From: Perca fluviatilis
Lineage: Eukaryota > Chordata > Actinopteri > Perciformes > Percidae
DNA: 64,000 bases
Assembly (NCBI RefSeq): GCF_010015445.1
Contig: NC_053123.1
Coordinates: 62,001 to 126,000 of the forward strand
Direction of reading: 5' to 3'
The stretch's first letter is position 1; each line of letters starts with the position of its first letter. The notes below the pieces were generated by a model, which was not told the DNA's origin, made no database searches, and saw nothing but the letters and a program-made list of their open reading frames with translations. Positions 37,801 through 45,518 of this stretch are shown piece by piece. The translations under genes and the position numbers were made by a program.

Positions 37801-40800
37801 CCAACTAATGGCAGGTGTGATAGGCTAGCCTATTGACACCAGTGTTGGGCAAGTTAATTCCAAAAGGTAATACATTATTGATTACTAGTTACTGTCATTT
37901 GAGAGTAATTAGTTATATTACAATATTATTGTCTCTGAATTGTAATGCTACACTAATTTTGCGTTACTTTCACCAAAATAGAAGCAGAAGTATTCTTGGC
38001 AGGTAGCTTGTGAATTTCACCACGGGGTCAAAAAAGTCTCATCTTTATCCACTTTAATACATCATAATTTATTCATATTATTTTGTATTATTAATCTGAC
38101 GATGCAAAAGCTATAAAATAAATAGTTAAGTACGATAGCCTACTTGACTCTGAATTGTGGTGGACTAGAAGTAGCCTAATAAGTAGGAGAAAATGAAAAA
38201 TACCCAATTAAAATTGAATCAAAGTAGCCGACGGTTACTTTCCACCGCTGATAAAATGTAATATTACGTGTAGCAACACTAAACATTAATTCCCGACATG
38301 TTATCTGTCAGTTGCTCGGTCACATTGCTGTCGCCACTGACAGGACACAGATGTTGTCAGTTACCGTCTGGTTCTGGCTCTGACCACGGGGAACAGTGAC
38401 GGGATAGCTCGCTTCAACGCAGCGTAAAAAACTCCTGAAAATAATGTCCGTGTCGCAAATGTATCCGTCTGAATTGTAACTCGTTACTCCCATCACTGAT
38501 GGACACTATGAATGCTTTTTTTCTTATCATCCATTTATTTTTAATATCATTATATTTTGGGGGGTGGGGAGTATTTGTTTATGGGACTGTGTTCGTTACC
38601 TGTTGCCCCTTGGTGACTTGATGTCGATGTCTGTCTCCACACGGTGCAGAACGCGTGATGAGGTTCTATATACTGTCTATGTGAGGTGAGGTAGCCTGGA
38701 CATGTGGAGGCAAGGCCATCTCTCCCGTTAAGAAATCGTTCCGAACCCCTTTTTGAGGCGGTTCAGCCATGGCATTTAAGACTACAGTTATCCAGACAGC
38801 CTGGCTTGCTGAGGCACTGAATTGAATTAAGCGCGCGAAGCATTTGGCTAGGAGGGGCAGGTGGGCGGAGGATTAAAATGCAGCGCTCCGATTGGCCGAA
38901 AGCTTTTCACTCCACTCCTCAGCGGCAGAATCAACGTCATAGATGTAGATTGCATAGAAACTGAAACCGGAGAAATGCGAGATGCAACAAAATGCATACC
39001 TAAAGAGCAGTGAATCGTACAAGGTCTGAGTTTGGATGCTTTCAACGGTTTGTACGAATTCTGAATTAGCAAAACACAAAAAAAATTATAAAATGATAAA
39101 TCTTTACCTGGACAAGTGACTTTTGTGTATGGACAAGTGAAACGTAAATGTACTTGTCCAAAGGACAAGTGCCTCAAAAAGTTAATGTCAAGCCCTGTCA
39201 AACCGTTGTAATCTTTAATCATCTAAATCGATTATGAACCAATTCACAATGCATCGTTACATCCCCAGATAGTGAATCTTAAGGTAGATATCCTCCTCCT
39301 GTCATAACGTATAACTAGTACATGTTGATAAAGCAGTGTGGGTGCATGTTTGAAATACTTACAGTTGATGCTAACATTGATCCACCAAACCACACTGCAT
39401 ATCTCTGCATATGATGAGTGATAACTTGGACATCGATTGGTTTGGGCTGTGGAGGGAGGACAGAGAGAAGAATTGAGGATCGGTAACACTCCACCACCCT
39501 GTTATCTACACTATAGGATGCAACAGCAATGGGATGGGTGTAGTAATGGGACGACATGGGACAGAATGAGGGACAGAATGAGGGGGATTAAATGGTCTGG
39601 GCTTTTAAAGACATGACAAGACAATCTTAAAACTGTCCACGTTTCACAGATATTATCAACGTATGTTCTATGTAGCAGAGCCAAAATCACAATAACAAAG
39701 TCTTTCAGGTTGAAGATGTAATCAGAGATGGCCCGATACCATTTTTTGCTTCCTGATACCGATTCCGATACCTGAACTTCCGTATCGGCCGATACAGAGT
39801 ACCGATCCGATACCAGTGGGTCAAATATTTTATTATGTTTTAACAATTGTATACTACTATTGCTGTATGGATGTGTTTGTTGTCGGTCTGGCTCAGGTTA
39901 AACTCAAACAATGAATGCTACAGAACTTTCTTTTATTATGCAGTTTGACAGTCAGTTATAACAGAAAAAAGAACATAAATAAACTACTTTAACATAGATT
40001 TTCTTTAGGGCTTTATTACGTGGTATCGGATTGGTGCATAAACTTCAGTACTTCCCGATACCAGCGTTTTAGGCAGTATCGGAGCCGGTATCGGACCATC
40101 TCTAGATGTAATGCAAGTGTATGTGTCACTAACAATTATTTTCATTGTCAATCTGTCGATTATTTTCTCAATGAATGGATCAGTTGTTTGGTCTATAAAG
40201 TGTTTTCCACAGCTGTTTTGTCCACAACTCAAAGATATTCAGTTTACTGTCATAGAGGAGTAAAGAAACTAGAAAATATATACATTTAACCACCTGGAAG
40301 CAGATCATTGTTTTTCATAAAAAATGACTGAAAGGGAATTGATTATCAAAATAGTTGGCGATTAATTTAATAGTTGACAACTAATCAATTAATCTTTGCA
40401 GCTCTAAAAACATCCATAGCAAATCTCTAATGAACCACTTCAAATGTTACACCTAAACATAAAATGCACATGTATGTTTGCATACATACTGAGGGCCCCC
40501 TGAACATCCTACCTCCCTAAAATTTGTTTTCATCCATGTCTAGGATATTTTGGGACAGATGTGGTATCTGTTATTTTTCTTTGTTGTAGACAAAAACCTG
40601 CTACATTACTTGTGAAAATCAGCATATTTTTCTATTTATTTTCTGGACTCTGATCAGCTACATTCACCGTCTGCTTCTTCTATGCCTGAGGTGGACTTAC
40701 AGATGCCTGTCAGCTCAGCCTCAGGCTGGATGACATTTAACATCTCACCACGATCAATCACAGGTACTGCCTTCACAGCGTTAACTGAGCAGGAGCCAGG

Positions 40801-42580
40801 AGAGACTAACTATATACACTTCTTCCCTGAATGTGAAACATTTTAACTGCATTCCATTTTAAGACTCCTCTGGGTTTATAATGAATACATTTGCTATTGA
40901 AAATCAACTAATCTACATTCAATACATGTGTGCCAACAATAATTGTAGTAGGAAAGGACAAACTTTTAAAGACATGTTCTCTCAGTTTCACTCCTCACAC
41001 AGTAATTGAGTTTTGTCGAGTGGTATCAATCTTTACAGCATAGAAATTATAGTGTAGTCTCACCTTGAGCTTGCCTCCGCTCAGCTCCTCGCTCATCTTC
41101 AGTCGGGCATCAACCGTCCTCTTTAAGTCTCTCTGCAAACGCCGGCCAAAGTCCCTGAACATGGTGGAGCCTCCTGACAGAACAACGTTCTGGGGAAGAA
41201 ACAGTGGTGGGGATTACAAAGCTGCAGAATAAGAAGCACTTAAACACATGCGGCTACTGGGACAACATTCCACTTTTGTGTGTTAAGTGTGATATGGGCA
41301 CAACTCGGTGATGGGAAATATCACTAGCACTTAGTCCTTTTTTTGTCATTTCAGCCTCTAGTCAGTCAGGAAAAAAGTACAGCAAGATGGGTATCGTCAC
41401 AAATTATCAAGACTGACAAAAAGCCCCAACCAGACGTACTAAAGACAAAGCAATGTATCACTTAAAAGAAATTTGCTAAAATATAAAATTCTCAGCTGAA
41501 AAGAATGCAGTAAGACTGTTGATTGTAACCATGCTTATCTGCTAAGATATGAACAAAAACCAATTCCTTCCTGTATGAAAAAAATAGCCAAGTCACATAT
41601 AACAGGGCTATGAATCAGTTCACTGACAGGTCTGAATGTTATGTCAGAAATCGTGTGATAATTTCAGCTGTAGTCAAAGCAGGTGTTGTTGAATGGTGCA
41701 AAGAATTACAGGAATCAGAGCTCTTCAATCTGACAACGCTTGTGGACCCTTCAACAAATGTTCACACAGGCTCGTCACAAACAAGCGTGTTGTCACCATG
41801 GTGGATGTCTGCTTACCTTATAGAGAGGGCGCCTGACATCAATGGGGCAGTTCTGAATGACCTCGTCCACAACTTCAGAGATAGGCTGGGTGAAGTCAGG
41901 GTTGGCAAACTGGGATTGCAAGTAAACAAAGAAAACATGTTATGCTGTACATGATCACACACCAAGATGGGCCTGAGCAATGTGCAACAAAATATCATGG
42001 AGGTCAGAGACTTTGTGTATGGAAACAGCTGCCATAAAAGCACACAACAGTGGAGAGGGGGGTTAGCTGAAGGTGGGAAAGATAAATAGACATTGAAATC
42101 CTCCTAAGGGGAGCTATTTGGTGTCCAGATCGATTTATTCTTTACATGTTATTGTGGTGGAATTGACAAAGGGAAAACTTAGATAAGATCAGGTCATTCA
42201 TCAGGTCAGGGGACGAGAATATTTGGCCAGTCTCTAATAACCAAACCTCTTCATGTATGAATGGGTTTGTGTCTCTATAGATTGAGGCAGGCAACTGCAT
42301 GATAAGGGAATGTTTTGTCCAGGTGGAAACAGGGTAAAGGGGCCTGCCACACTAGCATACATCCCAGAGAGAGATAGACTTAGACTTTGATTGGCAGTGC
42401 CCTGACCTCTGGGTGGAAGAAGATCTCAGGCCCCAGGAAGCGCTCGTAGCCCACATCGATGGTGAACTCCTTCTTGCTGATGGAATTGATGCCGGTGTAC
42501 TGCTTGATCCACTTTGAGCCGTCAGTGTCATACTTGCTGAATTCTTTGACTAGATCTGGGCACACATAGCTGAACCGCTC
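7705..42580 (-). CDS. actr3: actr3, actin-related protein 3 (C-terminal 190 residues, five exons)
   Basis: Arp3 is one of the two actin-like subunits of the seven-subunit Arp2/3 complex, which nucleates branched actin filaments in the cytoplasm. Five exons encode 58, 31, 42, 28 and 31 residues (42580-42407, 41909-41817, 41189-41064, 39446-39363, 7800-7705), which is residues 229-418. The match to vertebrate Arp3 is nearly identical, including [20 protein letters not shown] and the end [15 protein letters not shown]; this end favours actr3 over actr3b. All junctions are phase 0 with GT-AG borders. The first 228 residues were not found between 42581 and 64000, so the 5' exons lie beyond the window. 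The last intron is 31,562 bp and packed with repeats. No stop or frameshift is seen, so the gene looks intact. Confidence 0.97.
7801..8097. other. 3' edge of the actr3 last intron
   Basis: Contains the acceptor and a T-rich stretch. No gene or repeat is recognised. Confidence 0.5.
8098..8520. repeat. Teleost MITE-like repeat
   Basis: Begins AGGGTAACTTTGGTGTTTTT with CTGGACCCTATTTTCCC, a start I recognise from many fish sequences as a non-autonomous DNA element. A related fragment in reverse lies at 11508-11545 (CAGAGCCTGTCAGTGG against CCACTGACAGGCTC). The right boundary is approximate and no target duplication was found. Confidence 0.5.
8630..8752 (-). repeat. Family C hairpin end, reverse orientation
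   Basis: Reverse complement of the family C start seen at 30978. It contains the stems GTGCAAGGC/GCCTTGCAC and GCAC/GTGC and ends at GGGCCCTAAT. Only the terminal ~120 bp remain. Confidence 0.7.
8753..9952 (-). repeat. Chimeric hairpin-ended repeat (family C joined to family A)
   Basis: The left 0.84 kb matches family C: AAAGCTGCAAGCAGCGATGA end, the TGACCCTCATGACGAAAAG region and CCTAGGCCGTGA-like blocks, as at 31860-32440 and 34560-34710 in reverse. From about 9590 (AAAATGGCGGACTTCCTG) to the hairpin at 9921-9950 it is family A. The switch lies at a short similarity, AATGTCTAATTTCAAACT. Both ends are intact, so the hybrid could have moved as a unit. Confidence 0.65.
9964..11497 (-). repeat. 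Family A repeat with internal deletion
   Basis: Starts at ATTAAAGCTGCGAGCAG and ends at a damaged hairpin (CGCCGctgtgg) followed by TCGGGCCCTAAT. It holds four ~119-bp units (about 10090-10520) and two 320-bp modules with CTCF-like motifs at 10652-10667 and 10970-10985. About 200 bp before the hairpin are lost at 11361 compared with the copy at 6110-6260. Confidence 0.7.
11546..12217. other. No gene or known repeat seen
   Basis: AT-rich intronic sequence without a long frame or recognised repeat. Confidence 0.45.
12470..13088 (+). pseudogene. Tc1/mariner transposase remnant
   Basis: The frame starts [22 protein letters not shown], the usual start of fish Tc1 transposases. It then jumps to [20 protein letters not shown], so most of the paired helix-turn-helix region and the first catalytic Asp are deleted. 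HDNDPKHTA carries the second Asp. The catalytic Glu region (ENLWRELK) is separated by a ~100-bp insertion at 12797-12896. The tail continues to [21 protein letters not shown] normal Tc1 transposase has about 340 residues; this one cannot be active. Confidence 0.85.
12797..12896 (+). mobile_element. LINE 3' tail inserted in the Tc1 transposase
   Basis: About 100 bp starting near GGGACCACAGATGTAAATTA and ending in AATAAATAAATAAA interrupt the Tc1 reading frame between SPDL and ENLW. A short 3' end with an A-rich simple tail fits a heavily 5'-truncated LINE. No long target duplication is seen. Confidence 0.5.
13293..13531. other. No gene or known repeat seen
   Basis: Intronic sequence without supported features. 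Confidence 0.4.
13532..13896. repeat. hAT-type MITE end, truncated
   Basis: Starts TAGGGATGTAACGATACA, a terminus typical of vertebrate hAT MITEs. It is cut at 13897 by another repeat start. A similar terminus in the other orientation (ATCGTTACATCCCC) is at 39256-39269, but the flanks do not match, so I do not join them. Confidence 0.5.
13897..14300. repeat. MITE start of GGGCTGCACGATAT type
   Basis: Begins GGGCTGCACGATATGAGG, a widespread vertebrate MITE terminus. The right end is not clear. Confidence 0.45.
14301..15206. other. Unassigned repeat-like intronic sequence
   Basis: Contains a G-rich island at 14600-14640 (CTAGGGGGGTCCGGGGG) that I have seen as part of dispersed vertebrate repeats, but no boundaries or gene can be given. 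Confidence 0.35.
15207..16041 (-). mobile_element. hAT-like transposon remnant
   Basis: Starts at CATACCTGTCAAGTTTTGG, a terminus seen in vertebrate hAT elements, and contains AATACGGGAG repeats at 15968-16012. A C-terminal transposase fragment points toward this terminus. The element is interrupted at 16042 by a younger hAT MITE and seems to continue after 17525. Confidence 0.45.
15363..15656 (-). pseudogene. hAT-like transposase C-terminal fragment
   Basis: About 97 residues containing [20 protein letters not shown] and [10 protein letters not shown], followed by [10 protein letters not shown]. This resembles the C-terminal region of hAT-like transposases as I remember it. No BED finger or catalytic part is present, and the end is Lys/Cys rich and probably decayed. 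Confidence 0.4.
16042..17516. mobile_element. hAT non-autonomous element with perfect 8-bp target duplication
   Basis: Termini TAGAGGTCGACCGA and TCGGTCGACCTCTA are inverted and flanked by GTCTTAAC on both sides (16034-16041 and 17517-17524). An 8-bp duplication fits hAT. Subterminal ATCGGT/ACCGAT repeats are dense near both ends. The interior has no transposase; short frames at 16115-16442 and 16473-16715 are not recognised. Confidence 0.85.
17016..17220. repeat. ~200-bp foldback palindrome inside the hAT element
   Basis: AAGGAC...CTATTTACA...TTCTTCAAAAA at the left is mirrored by TTTTTGAAGAA...TGTAAATAG...TCCTT at the right. GCCATTCTTCTCTGTAGAA and TTCTACAGAGAAGAATGGC form a perfect inner stem of 19 bp. 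It is probably a nested foldback MITE or a folding RNA. Confidence 0.75.
17525..18281. other. Unassigned sequence, probably the rest of the older hAT remnant
   Basis: After the target duplication the sequence resumes the interrupted context. CATCTGATTGGCTAGAACTC near 17916 resembles GC-box/CCAAT-like flanks of repeats. No coding frame is supported. Confidence 0.3.
18282..19741 (+). repeat. Family A repeat, indel-rich copy
   Basis: Starts TTAGGGCCCGAGCGCCGACAG with the intact CGCCGacagCGGCG stem and ends near CAGCTTTAAT. It has two 320-bp modules and two ~119-bp units. Relative to the copy at 34712-36226 it shows many single-base losses in GC-rich sites, for example near 18815, 18850 and 19295. 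Confidence 0.7.
19742..21320 (+). repeat. Family A repeat with decayed hairpin, indel-rich
   Basis: The start is GGGCCAAGAAAAAAAG instead of a hairpin. The body follows family A with three ~119-bp units, and it ends with GCTGCTCGCAGCTTTAA. Scattered indels break motifs that are intact in other copies. Confidence 0.65.
21321..21368 (+). repeat. Family A hairpin stub
   Basis: TTAGGGCCCCGGACCAGCAG followed by GACTGTAAACTGAAGGAATT. This is only the first ~48 bp of a family A copy; a family B start follows directly. Confidence 0.6.
21369..21593 (+). repeat. Two extra family B hairpin ends in tandem
   Basis: Two nearly identical ~107- and ~116-bp units each hold the complete family B start: TTAGGGGTCCAAGCCCGAGG, the stem GAACCGCG/CGCGGTTC and the second stem CACACTCC/GGAGCGTG, then TATTGTTTTTCTAAGGATTT. 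They directly precede the same start of a full element at 21594, so the terminus is tripled. Confidence 0.85.
21594..23172 (+). repeat. Family B hairpin-ended repeat, copy 1 (internal deletion)
   Basis: Hairpin start, a (TTC)n tract at 21693-21723, then the body. About 1.1 kb is missing at 22042 compared with copies 2-4 (the jump goes from AAACCTACTTTT to GGTGCTCGTTCGGC). A 16-bp minisatellite (GGCATCGGAGGCGAAT) has six units at 23046-23138. The end is GGGCCCCGTCATAACTGCTT and GCAGTTCTAG. No conserved coding frame. Confidence 0.75.
23173..25692 (+). repeat. Family B repeat, copy 2 (no terminal hairpin)
   Basis: Begins at the TTTTATTATT and (TTC)n tract, lacking the ~90-bp hairpin, and runs to GTTCTAG. 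It carries GGGGGCGCT motifs roughly every 150-200 bp and a CCACTAGGTGGCGCTG motif at 23971-23986. The 16-bp minisatellite has three units at 25616-25660. Copy 3 follows without any spacer. Confidence 0.75.
25693..28272 (+). repeat. Family B repeat, copy 3
   Basis: Hairpin start, but the (TTC)n tract and following ~70 bp are lost. The join creates a perfect 10-bp stem TTGCGGGGTT/AACCCCGCAA at 25797-25820. CTCF-like CCACTAGGTGGCGCT motifs lie at 25851 and 26566. Five 16-bp minisatellite units lie at 28164-28246. Confidence 0.78.
28273..30974 (+). repeat. Family B repeat, copy 4 (full length, ~2.7 kb)
   Basis: The most complete copy: hairpin start, about sixteen TTC units at 28387-28434, full body, five 16-bp minisatellite units at about 30866-30943 and the GCAGTTCTAG end. 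A middle block (about 29930-30600) is shared with the separate element at 48006-48180 and 62236-62300, so family B has itself absorbed an older repeat. Confidence 0.78.
30975..32476 (+). repeat. Family C hairpin-ended repeat, copy 1 with doubled terminus
   Basis: Starts TTAGGGCCCGAGCACGAAAG with stem GTGCAAGGC/GCCTTGCAC. A second, shorter start (GGGCCCGAGCACGAAAGTGC then GAAGGAACC) follows at 31063. The body contains GCGCCCCCTAA motifs (for example near 31257, 31547 and 31693) and paired modules with CTAGGCCGTGATTTCAATC. It ends at TTTCTAG without the usual GCAGCTTTAATTA end. Confidence 0.7.
32477..34711 (+). repeat. Family C repeat, copy 2
   Basis: Same doubled start at 32481 and 32565, and the same body. 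It then has a ~550-bp segment (about 33985-34530) absent from copy 1, and the true family C end: CGAGGGCCCGTCATCGCTGC and CAGCTTTAAT. The body carries many single-base differences from copy 1 at GC-rich sites. Confidence 0.65.
34712..36226 (+). repeat. Family A repeat without terminal hairpin
   Basis: Begins directly at the TTC/TTTC-rich tract after the family C end and runs to GCTGCTCGCAGCTTTAATTA. It holds two 320-bp modules with reverse CTCF-like motifs at about 35328-35344 and 35643-35660, and three ~119-bp units. It is the cleanest family A body in the window and a good reference for the others. Confidence 0.72.
36227..36654. repeat. MITE fragment and unassigned sequence
   Basis: ATCCGATTAATCGATGGAAT and ATAATCGG near 36245-36280 look like subterminal repeats of a hAT-type MITE. 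An A-tract lies at 36545-36561. The rest is unrecognised. Confidence 0.35.
36655..36832. repeat. ~24-bp minisatellite
   Basis: About seven imperfect units of the form AATATTGACTTAGTATCTCA, with variants (GGCTCAG, AACTCAG). Confidence 0.75.
36833..37839. other. No gene or known repeat seen
   Basis: Intronic, AT-rich. The short frames here have no recognisable product. Confidence 0.4.
37840..38498. mobile_element. hAT-type MITE with near-perfect 8-bp target duplication
   Basis: Starts CAGTGTTGGGCAAGTTA and ends TAACTCGTTACTCCCATCACTG, with long runs of AGTTACT/AGTAAT motifs. Flanks are ATTGACAC (37832-37839) and ATGGACAC (38499-38506), 7 of 8 matching. Confidence 0.75.
38507..39362. other. 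Intron segment with dispersed repeat fragments
   Basis: GGACAAGTG is repeated at 39111-39170, and an ATCGTTACATCCCC MITE terminus is at 39256-39269. No gene is supported. Confidence 0.4.
39363..39446 (-). CDS. actr3: actr3 exon, 28 codons
   Basis: Encodes [14 protein letters not shown] through [10 protein letters not shown]. The GTAAGT donor at 39362-39357 opens the 31.6 kb last intron. Confidence 0.96.
39723..40104. mobile_element. hAT MITE with perfect 8-bp target duplication
   Basis: Termini CAGAGATGGCCCGATACC and GGTATCGGACCATCTCTA, with GATGTAAT on both sides (39715-39722 and 40105-40112). Subterminal GATACCG/CGGTATC motifs are dense. No transposase. Confidence 0.85.
40113..40410. repeat. 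MITE-like repeat abutting the previous element
   Basis: Contains ATTTTCATTGTCAATCTGTC and ends AATTAATCTTTGCAGCTCTA, a very common vertebrate repeat pattern. The left terminus was lost, possibly when the element at 39723 inserted. Confidence 0.5.
40411..41063. other. Unique-looking actr3 intron
   Basis: An open plus-strand stretch at about 40640-40845 was considered and not accepted as a gene. Nothing else is seen. Confidence 0.4.
41064..41189 (-). CDS. actr3: actr3 exon, 42 codons
   Basis: Carries the actin-fold nucleotide-site segment LSGGSTMF and ends with [10 protein letters not shown] before a GTGAGA donor. Acceptor is TTCTTCCCCAG. Confidence 0.96.
41190..41816. other. actr3 intron
   Basis: No repeat or gene recognised; ordinary AT-rich intron. 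Confidence 0.6.
41817..41909 (-). CDS. actr3: actr3 exon, 31 codons
   Basis: Runs from [16 protein letters not shown] to [11 protein letters not shown], with acceptor CAATCCCAG and donor GTAAGC. Confidence 0.95.
41910..42406. other. actr3 intron
   Basis: No repeat or gene recognised. Confidence 0.6.
42407..42580 (-). CDS. actr3: actr3 exon, 58 codons
   Basis: Begins with [14 protein letters not shown] after a CTGCCCACCAG acceptor and ends with GPEIFFHPE before a GTCAGG donor. It covers subdomain 3/4 residues such as [13 protein letters not shown]. Confidence 0.95.
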
Positions 42581-42940
42581 CTGGTGGGCAGAGCAAAGTT
42601 GTATAATCAGCATAGCACAGCAAAAAAGCAAGCTGACTGTGTGTTAGTAATGCTGGTAAAAAGGTAACAAGGTTGCAGTATCTCCTGCATTGCATTGCAT
42701 TATATATATATATATACATACACACACATTTACACCAGTTTTTTTTTTTTAAATCATCATCACTATATTAACTTGCGCAATAAACACACTGCAAAAGGCT
42801 GCAACATATTGCAACAGACACTCAAGAGATTGTGTTAGCTGAAAGAAAATATCAGCTTTTTTATTTACCTTGCTGGGGTATTCTACGGCTATTTGGGAAG
42901 TTATAAAAACACATTCAATTGGAAAACTTACACAAGTTAT
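42581..42940. other. 5' side actr3 intron start
   Basis: Contains a short TA/CA microsatellite at about 42700-42728 and a T-tract at 42738-42750. No further actr3 exon is found. Confidence 0.5.
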
Positions 42941-43237
42941 TAGGGCTGTGCAATTAATACAAATTTGAATCGTGCTTACGATTTCTGTTCCAAACGATCA
43001 CAAAGAGAGTGATCGAGAAAAGTGATTATTTTGCACATTACGTTTTGCAAGTAAACGATTATTTTGTCTTGTGTTATGAATGAGAAAAAAAGTTCAAACA
43101 GGAAAAGTATAAAGGGAAATGTCACAGTTCAAGGTGTTTTCACTGTTAATTTGTTTAACTGTTTCTTTTTTTTAAAACTTCAATAATCACAACCTCTTTC
43201 CAAAATCGTGATTTTTTTCCATAATCGAGCAGCCCTA
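42941..43237. mobile_element. MITE of TAGGGCTGTGCAAT type
   Basis: Ends TAGGGCTGTGCAATTAAT and AATCGAGCAGCCCTA are inverted. Flanks ACAAGTTA and ACGAGTTA match at 7 of 8 if offset by one base, suggesting an 8-bp duplication. About 0.3 kb, non-coding. Confidence 0.65.
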
Positions 43238-43802
43238 CGAGTTAGTTATAATTGATTGTGCTTCTGTAATAGTCAACATGAATGAGTAGAATGTAAAAGT
43301 AGACTGTAATCGGAGGAGATGTCATTAGTTTGATTAGCAGGGAATGAGGTCCATACTGCAAGCCAAAGAGCGTTGGATTCAACGTTTCCAGACATGATCG
43401 GCAACATCCCCAAAACACACACAGCCCCCTCAATGCTAATGCTAATTATTTTAATTCACATTATTTCTTGTGTGTCTGTCTCGGGGTAATGAAGGATGGT
43501 CCATGACATCGAGAACAAAGTCTTACATATCAAGCTATTAAAAACATGGAGGAATGGTGGAGAATTAGGTGAATTAATAAAATGTGATGACTGACAGAAG
43601 GAGTAACAATAAGAGAAGGCAAATGGCATTAAATGAAATGAAACAGAAATTAAAGGTTTTCCCTCACGTCCCACGGGCGGACGTGTTCGCTAATCCTGTG
43701 CCATGGCTCTGCTGTACAACAGCATACAGCTTCAGCTAAATCTACGTCTCCAACTTCACAGAAAACATCTTTTGGATAAAGAGAATAGAGGTGGGACTGA
43801 AC
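43238..43802. other. No gene or known repeat seen
   Basis: Intronic sequence; short frames without similarity. Confidence 0.4.
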
Positions 43803-44067
43803 TAGGTTGACCAGATTTCCCGGAGCTAAAACCGGGACAGTTTGCGCGTGACCGTAGTGCTTGTGCACGCACACGCTTTTTAACGTGAACATTTGCCAGT
43901 CCAGGTCAGACATATACACAGACAGTAACTTCATTATTTTGATTGTAGGCTCCTCATCTAATAATATTGGTCTAATCTAATAATCTAATAAGATTTATGT
44001 TGAGAGTTTTTGAGATTTTTTGAAGTGTTACTTATTCCAATAACACCAAAAAGAATTAAAATGATTT

Positions 44068-45516
44068 TTTTTCCCACAATATCTTTCTTTATTTCCAAAC
44101 ATAGTGACATTTACATATAACCATTGGGAGTCAAAACTCTTGCCCCAAACCCCGCAGAACCCATGTCCATCAAACCCTGACCGAGACATAACAAAACAAC
44201 ACAAATAAATAAATATAAATAACTAAAGACAAAAGAAACTGAAGTACACAATAAAATAATAATATAAATGCTTCATAAGTAAATAAAATGGGGAGGAATA
44301 AGTACAAAACCTACCATGCACAGTGTGTGCACTACACGTGAATTGTGTGCACTACACGTGAATTAGATAATGGTCATTAAAAATCAGACAGTAAACATTT
44401 TCCCCAAGTGAACTGCAGAGGGCTACTTATGGGTCGTCCCCAGGTATCTCCACCAAACGAGACAAGTCTTTATTTGCAAGGAAATTACTAAAGGGGCCCC
44501 AGATGTTATCCAGTAGTACCATAGTGGGTTTGGGCATTTAAGCCCTCCTCTATCATAAGGCAAATACAACAATGATAGGCGCTGCCTGGGGCATCTATTG
44601 TTCCATAGAAACTTGATGAAAAGTGTCTTCAGCTGAGAAAAAAAATTGCTTGGTGGTGGCAGAGGCAAATTTTGAAATAAATACAACAGTTTAGGAAGTA
44701 CATTCATTTTGAGAGTATTTACTTTACCCATTAACGACATTGGTAGAGCAGCCCATCTGTCTAAAAGAGATTGAGATCTCTTGCATAACTGGTCTATAGT
44801 TAGTTTCTATGATATTGTTAAGCAATGGAACAATTTGAATGCCTAAATAAGAGAAGCAATTGACGACCTTAAATTGTGCAACTACATTAGTTGGATTTTC
44901 CCTGTCTACTTGGTTTAGTAACATAATGGATGTTTTAGACTTGTTAATCTTATACCCTGAGATCTTGCCGAACTTCCTAATCAAGTCTAGCAGGGCCGGG
45001 ATGGATTTGTTTGTATTTTTGAGAAAAACAATTATGTCATCTGCATATAAAGCTAAACGGTGCTCCGTCTGTCCTATGGTTATTCCAGAAATGCTATCAT
45101 GTGACCTCACTGCAATTGCCAAAGGTTCGATTGCCATAATGAACAATGGAGACAAAGGGTCCCCTTGTCTACACCCTTGATTTATTTTTATCATTTTTGA
45201 GATATTACTGCTAGTCAAAATTTGTGCATATGGTTCCTTATAAAGTAATCTTATCCAATTACAAAAAGTCTCCCCCAAACCAAAGCGTGCCAGAATCTCA
45301 AACAAATAAGACCATTCCACTCTGTCAAATGCTTTTTCAGCATCGAGTGACAGTAAAGCAGTGTCTGGGGCCCCCATTTGATGATAAAGAATATTCAAAA
45401 TCCTTCTGACACTGTGGACGCCTTGTCTGCCACGGATAAACCCGTTCTGATCCCTCCCAATTATCGTAGCTATTATTTCTTCGATTATTTTTGCTAAAAT
45501 CTTACAAAGTATTTTC
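44068..45516 (-). mobile_element. 5'-truncated L1-type LINE with 19-bp target duplication
   Basis: AAAAGAATTAAAATGATTT occurs at 44049-44067 and 45517-45535, flanking the insertion exactly. Next to the left copy is a T-run, which is a short poly(A) on minus. A 20-bp tandem duplication (GTGTGCACTACACGTGAATT) lies at about 44323-44363 in the 3' part. Only the end of ORF2 is present. Confidence 0.9.
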
Positions 45517-45518
45517 AA
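44423..45518 (-). pseudogene. L1 clade reverse transcriptase fragment
   Basis: Minus-strand frame 45518-44724 (264 residues) has RT signatures: [22 protein letters not shown] and the catalytic YADDIIVFL, then YLGIQI. Frame 44740-44423 continues with KFLWNNRCPRQRLSLLYLP after a frameshift. The endonuclease and N-terminal RT parts are missing by 5' truncation. Confidence 0.88.

Noticed and set aside
13532..39270. Idea that MITE ends at 13532 and 39269 are one element split by 25 kb
   Set aside because: Flanking bases do not form a target duplication, and actr3 intron sequence and many unrelated elements lie between.
39723..40289. Frames within the GATACCG-rich MITE
   Set aside because: Non-coding element with perfect target duplication; frames are by chance.
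40640..40845. Open plus-strand stretch ([20 protein letters not shown]) with a possible donor
   Set aside because: Only about 60 codons, no recognisable family, no clear partner exon, opposite to actr3.
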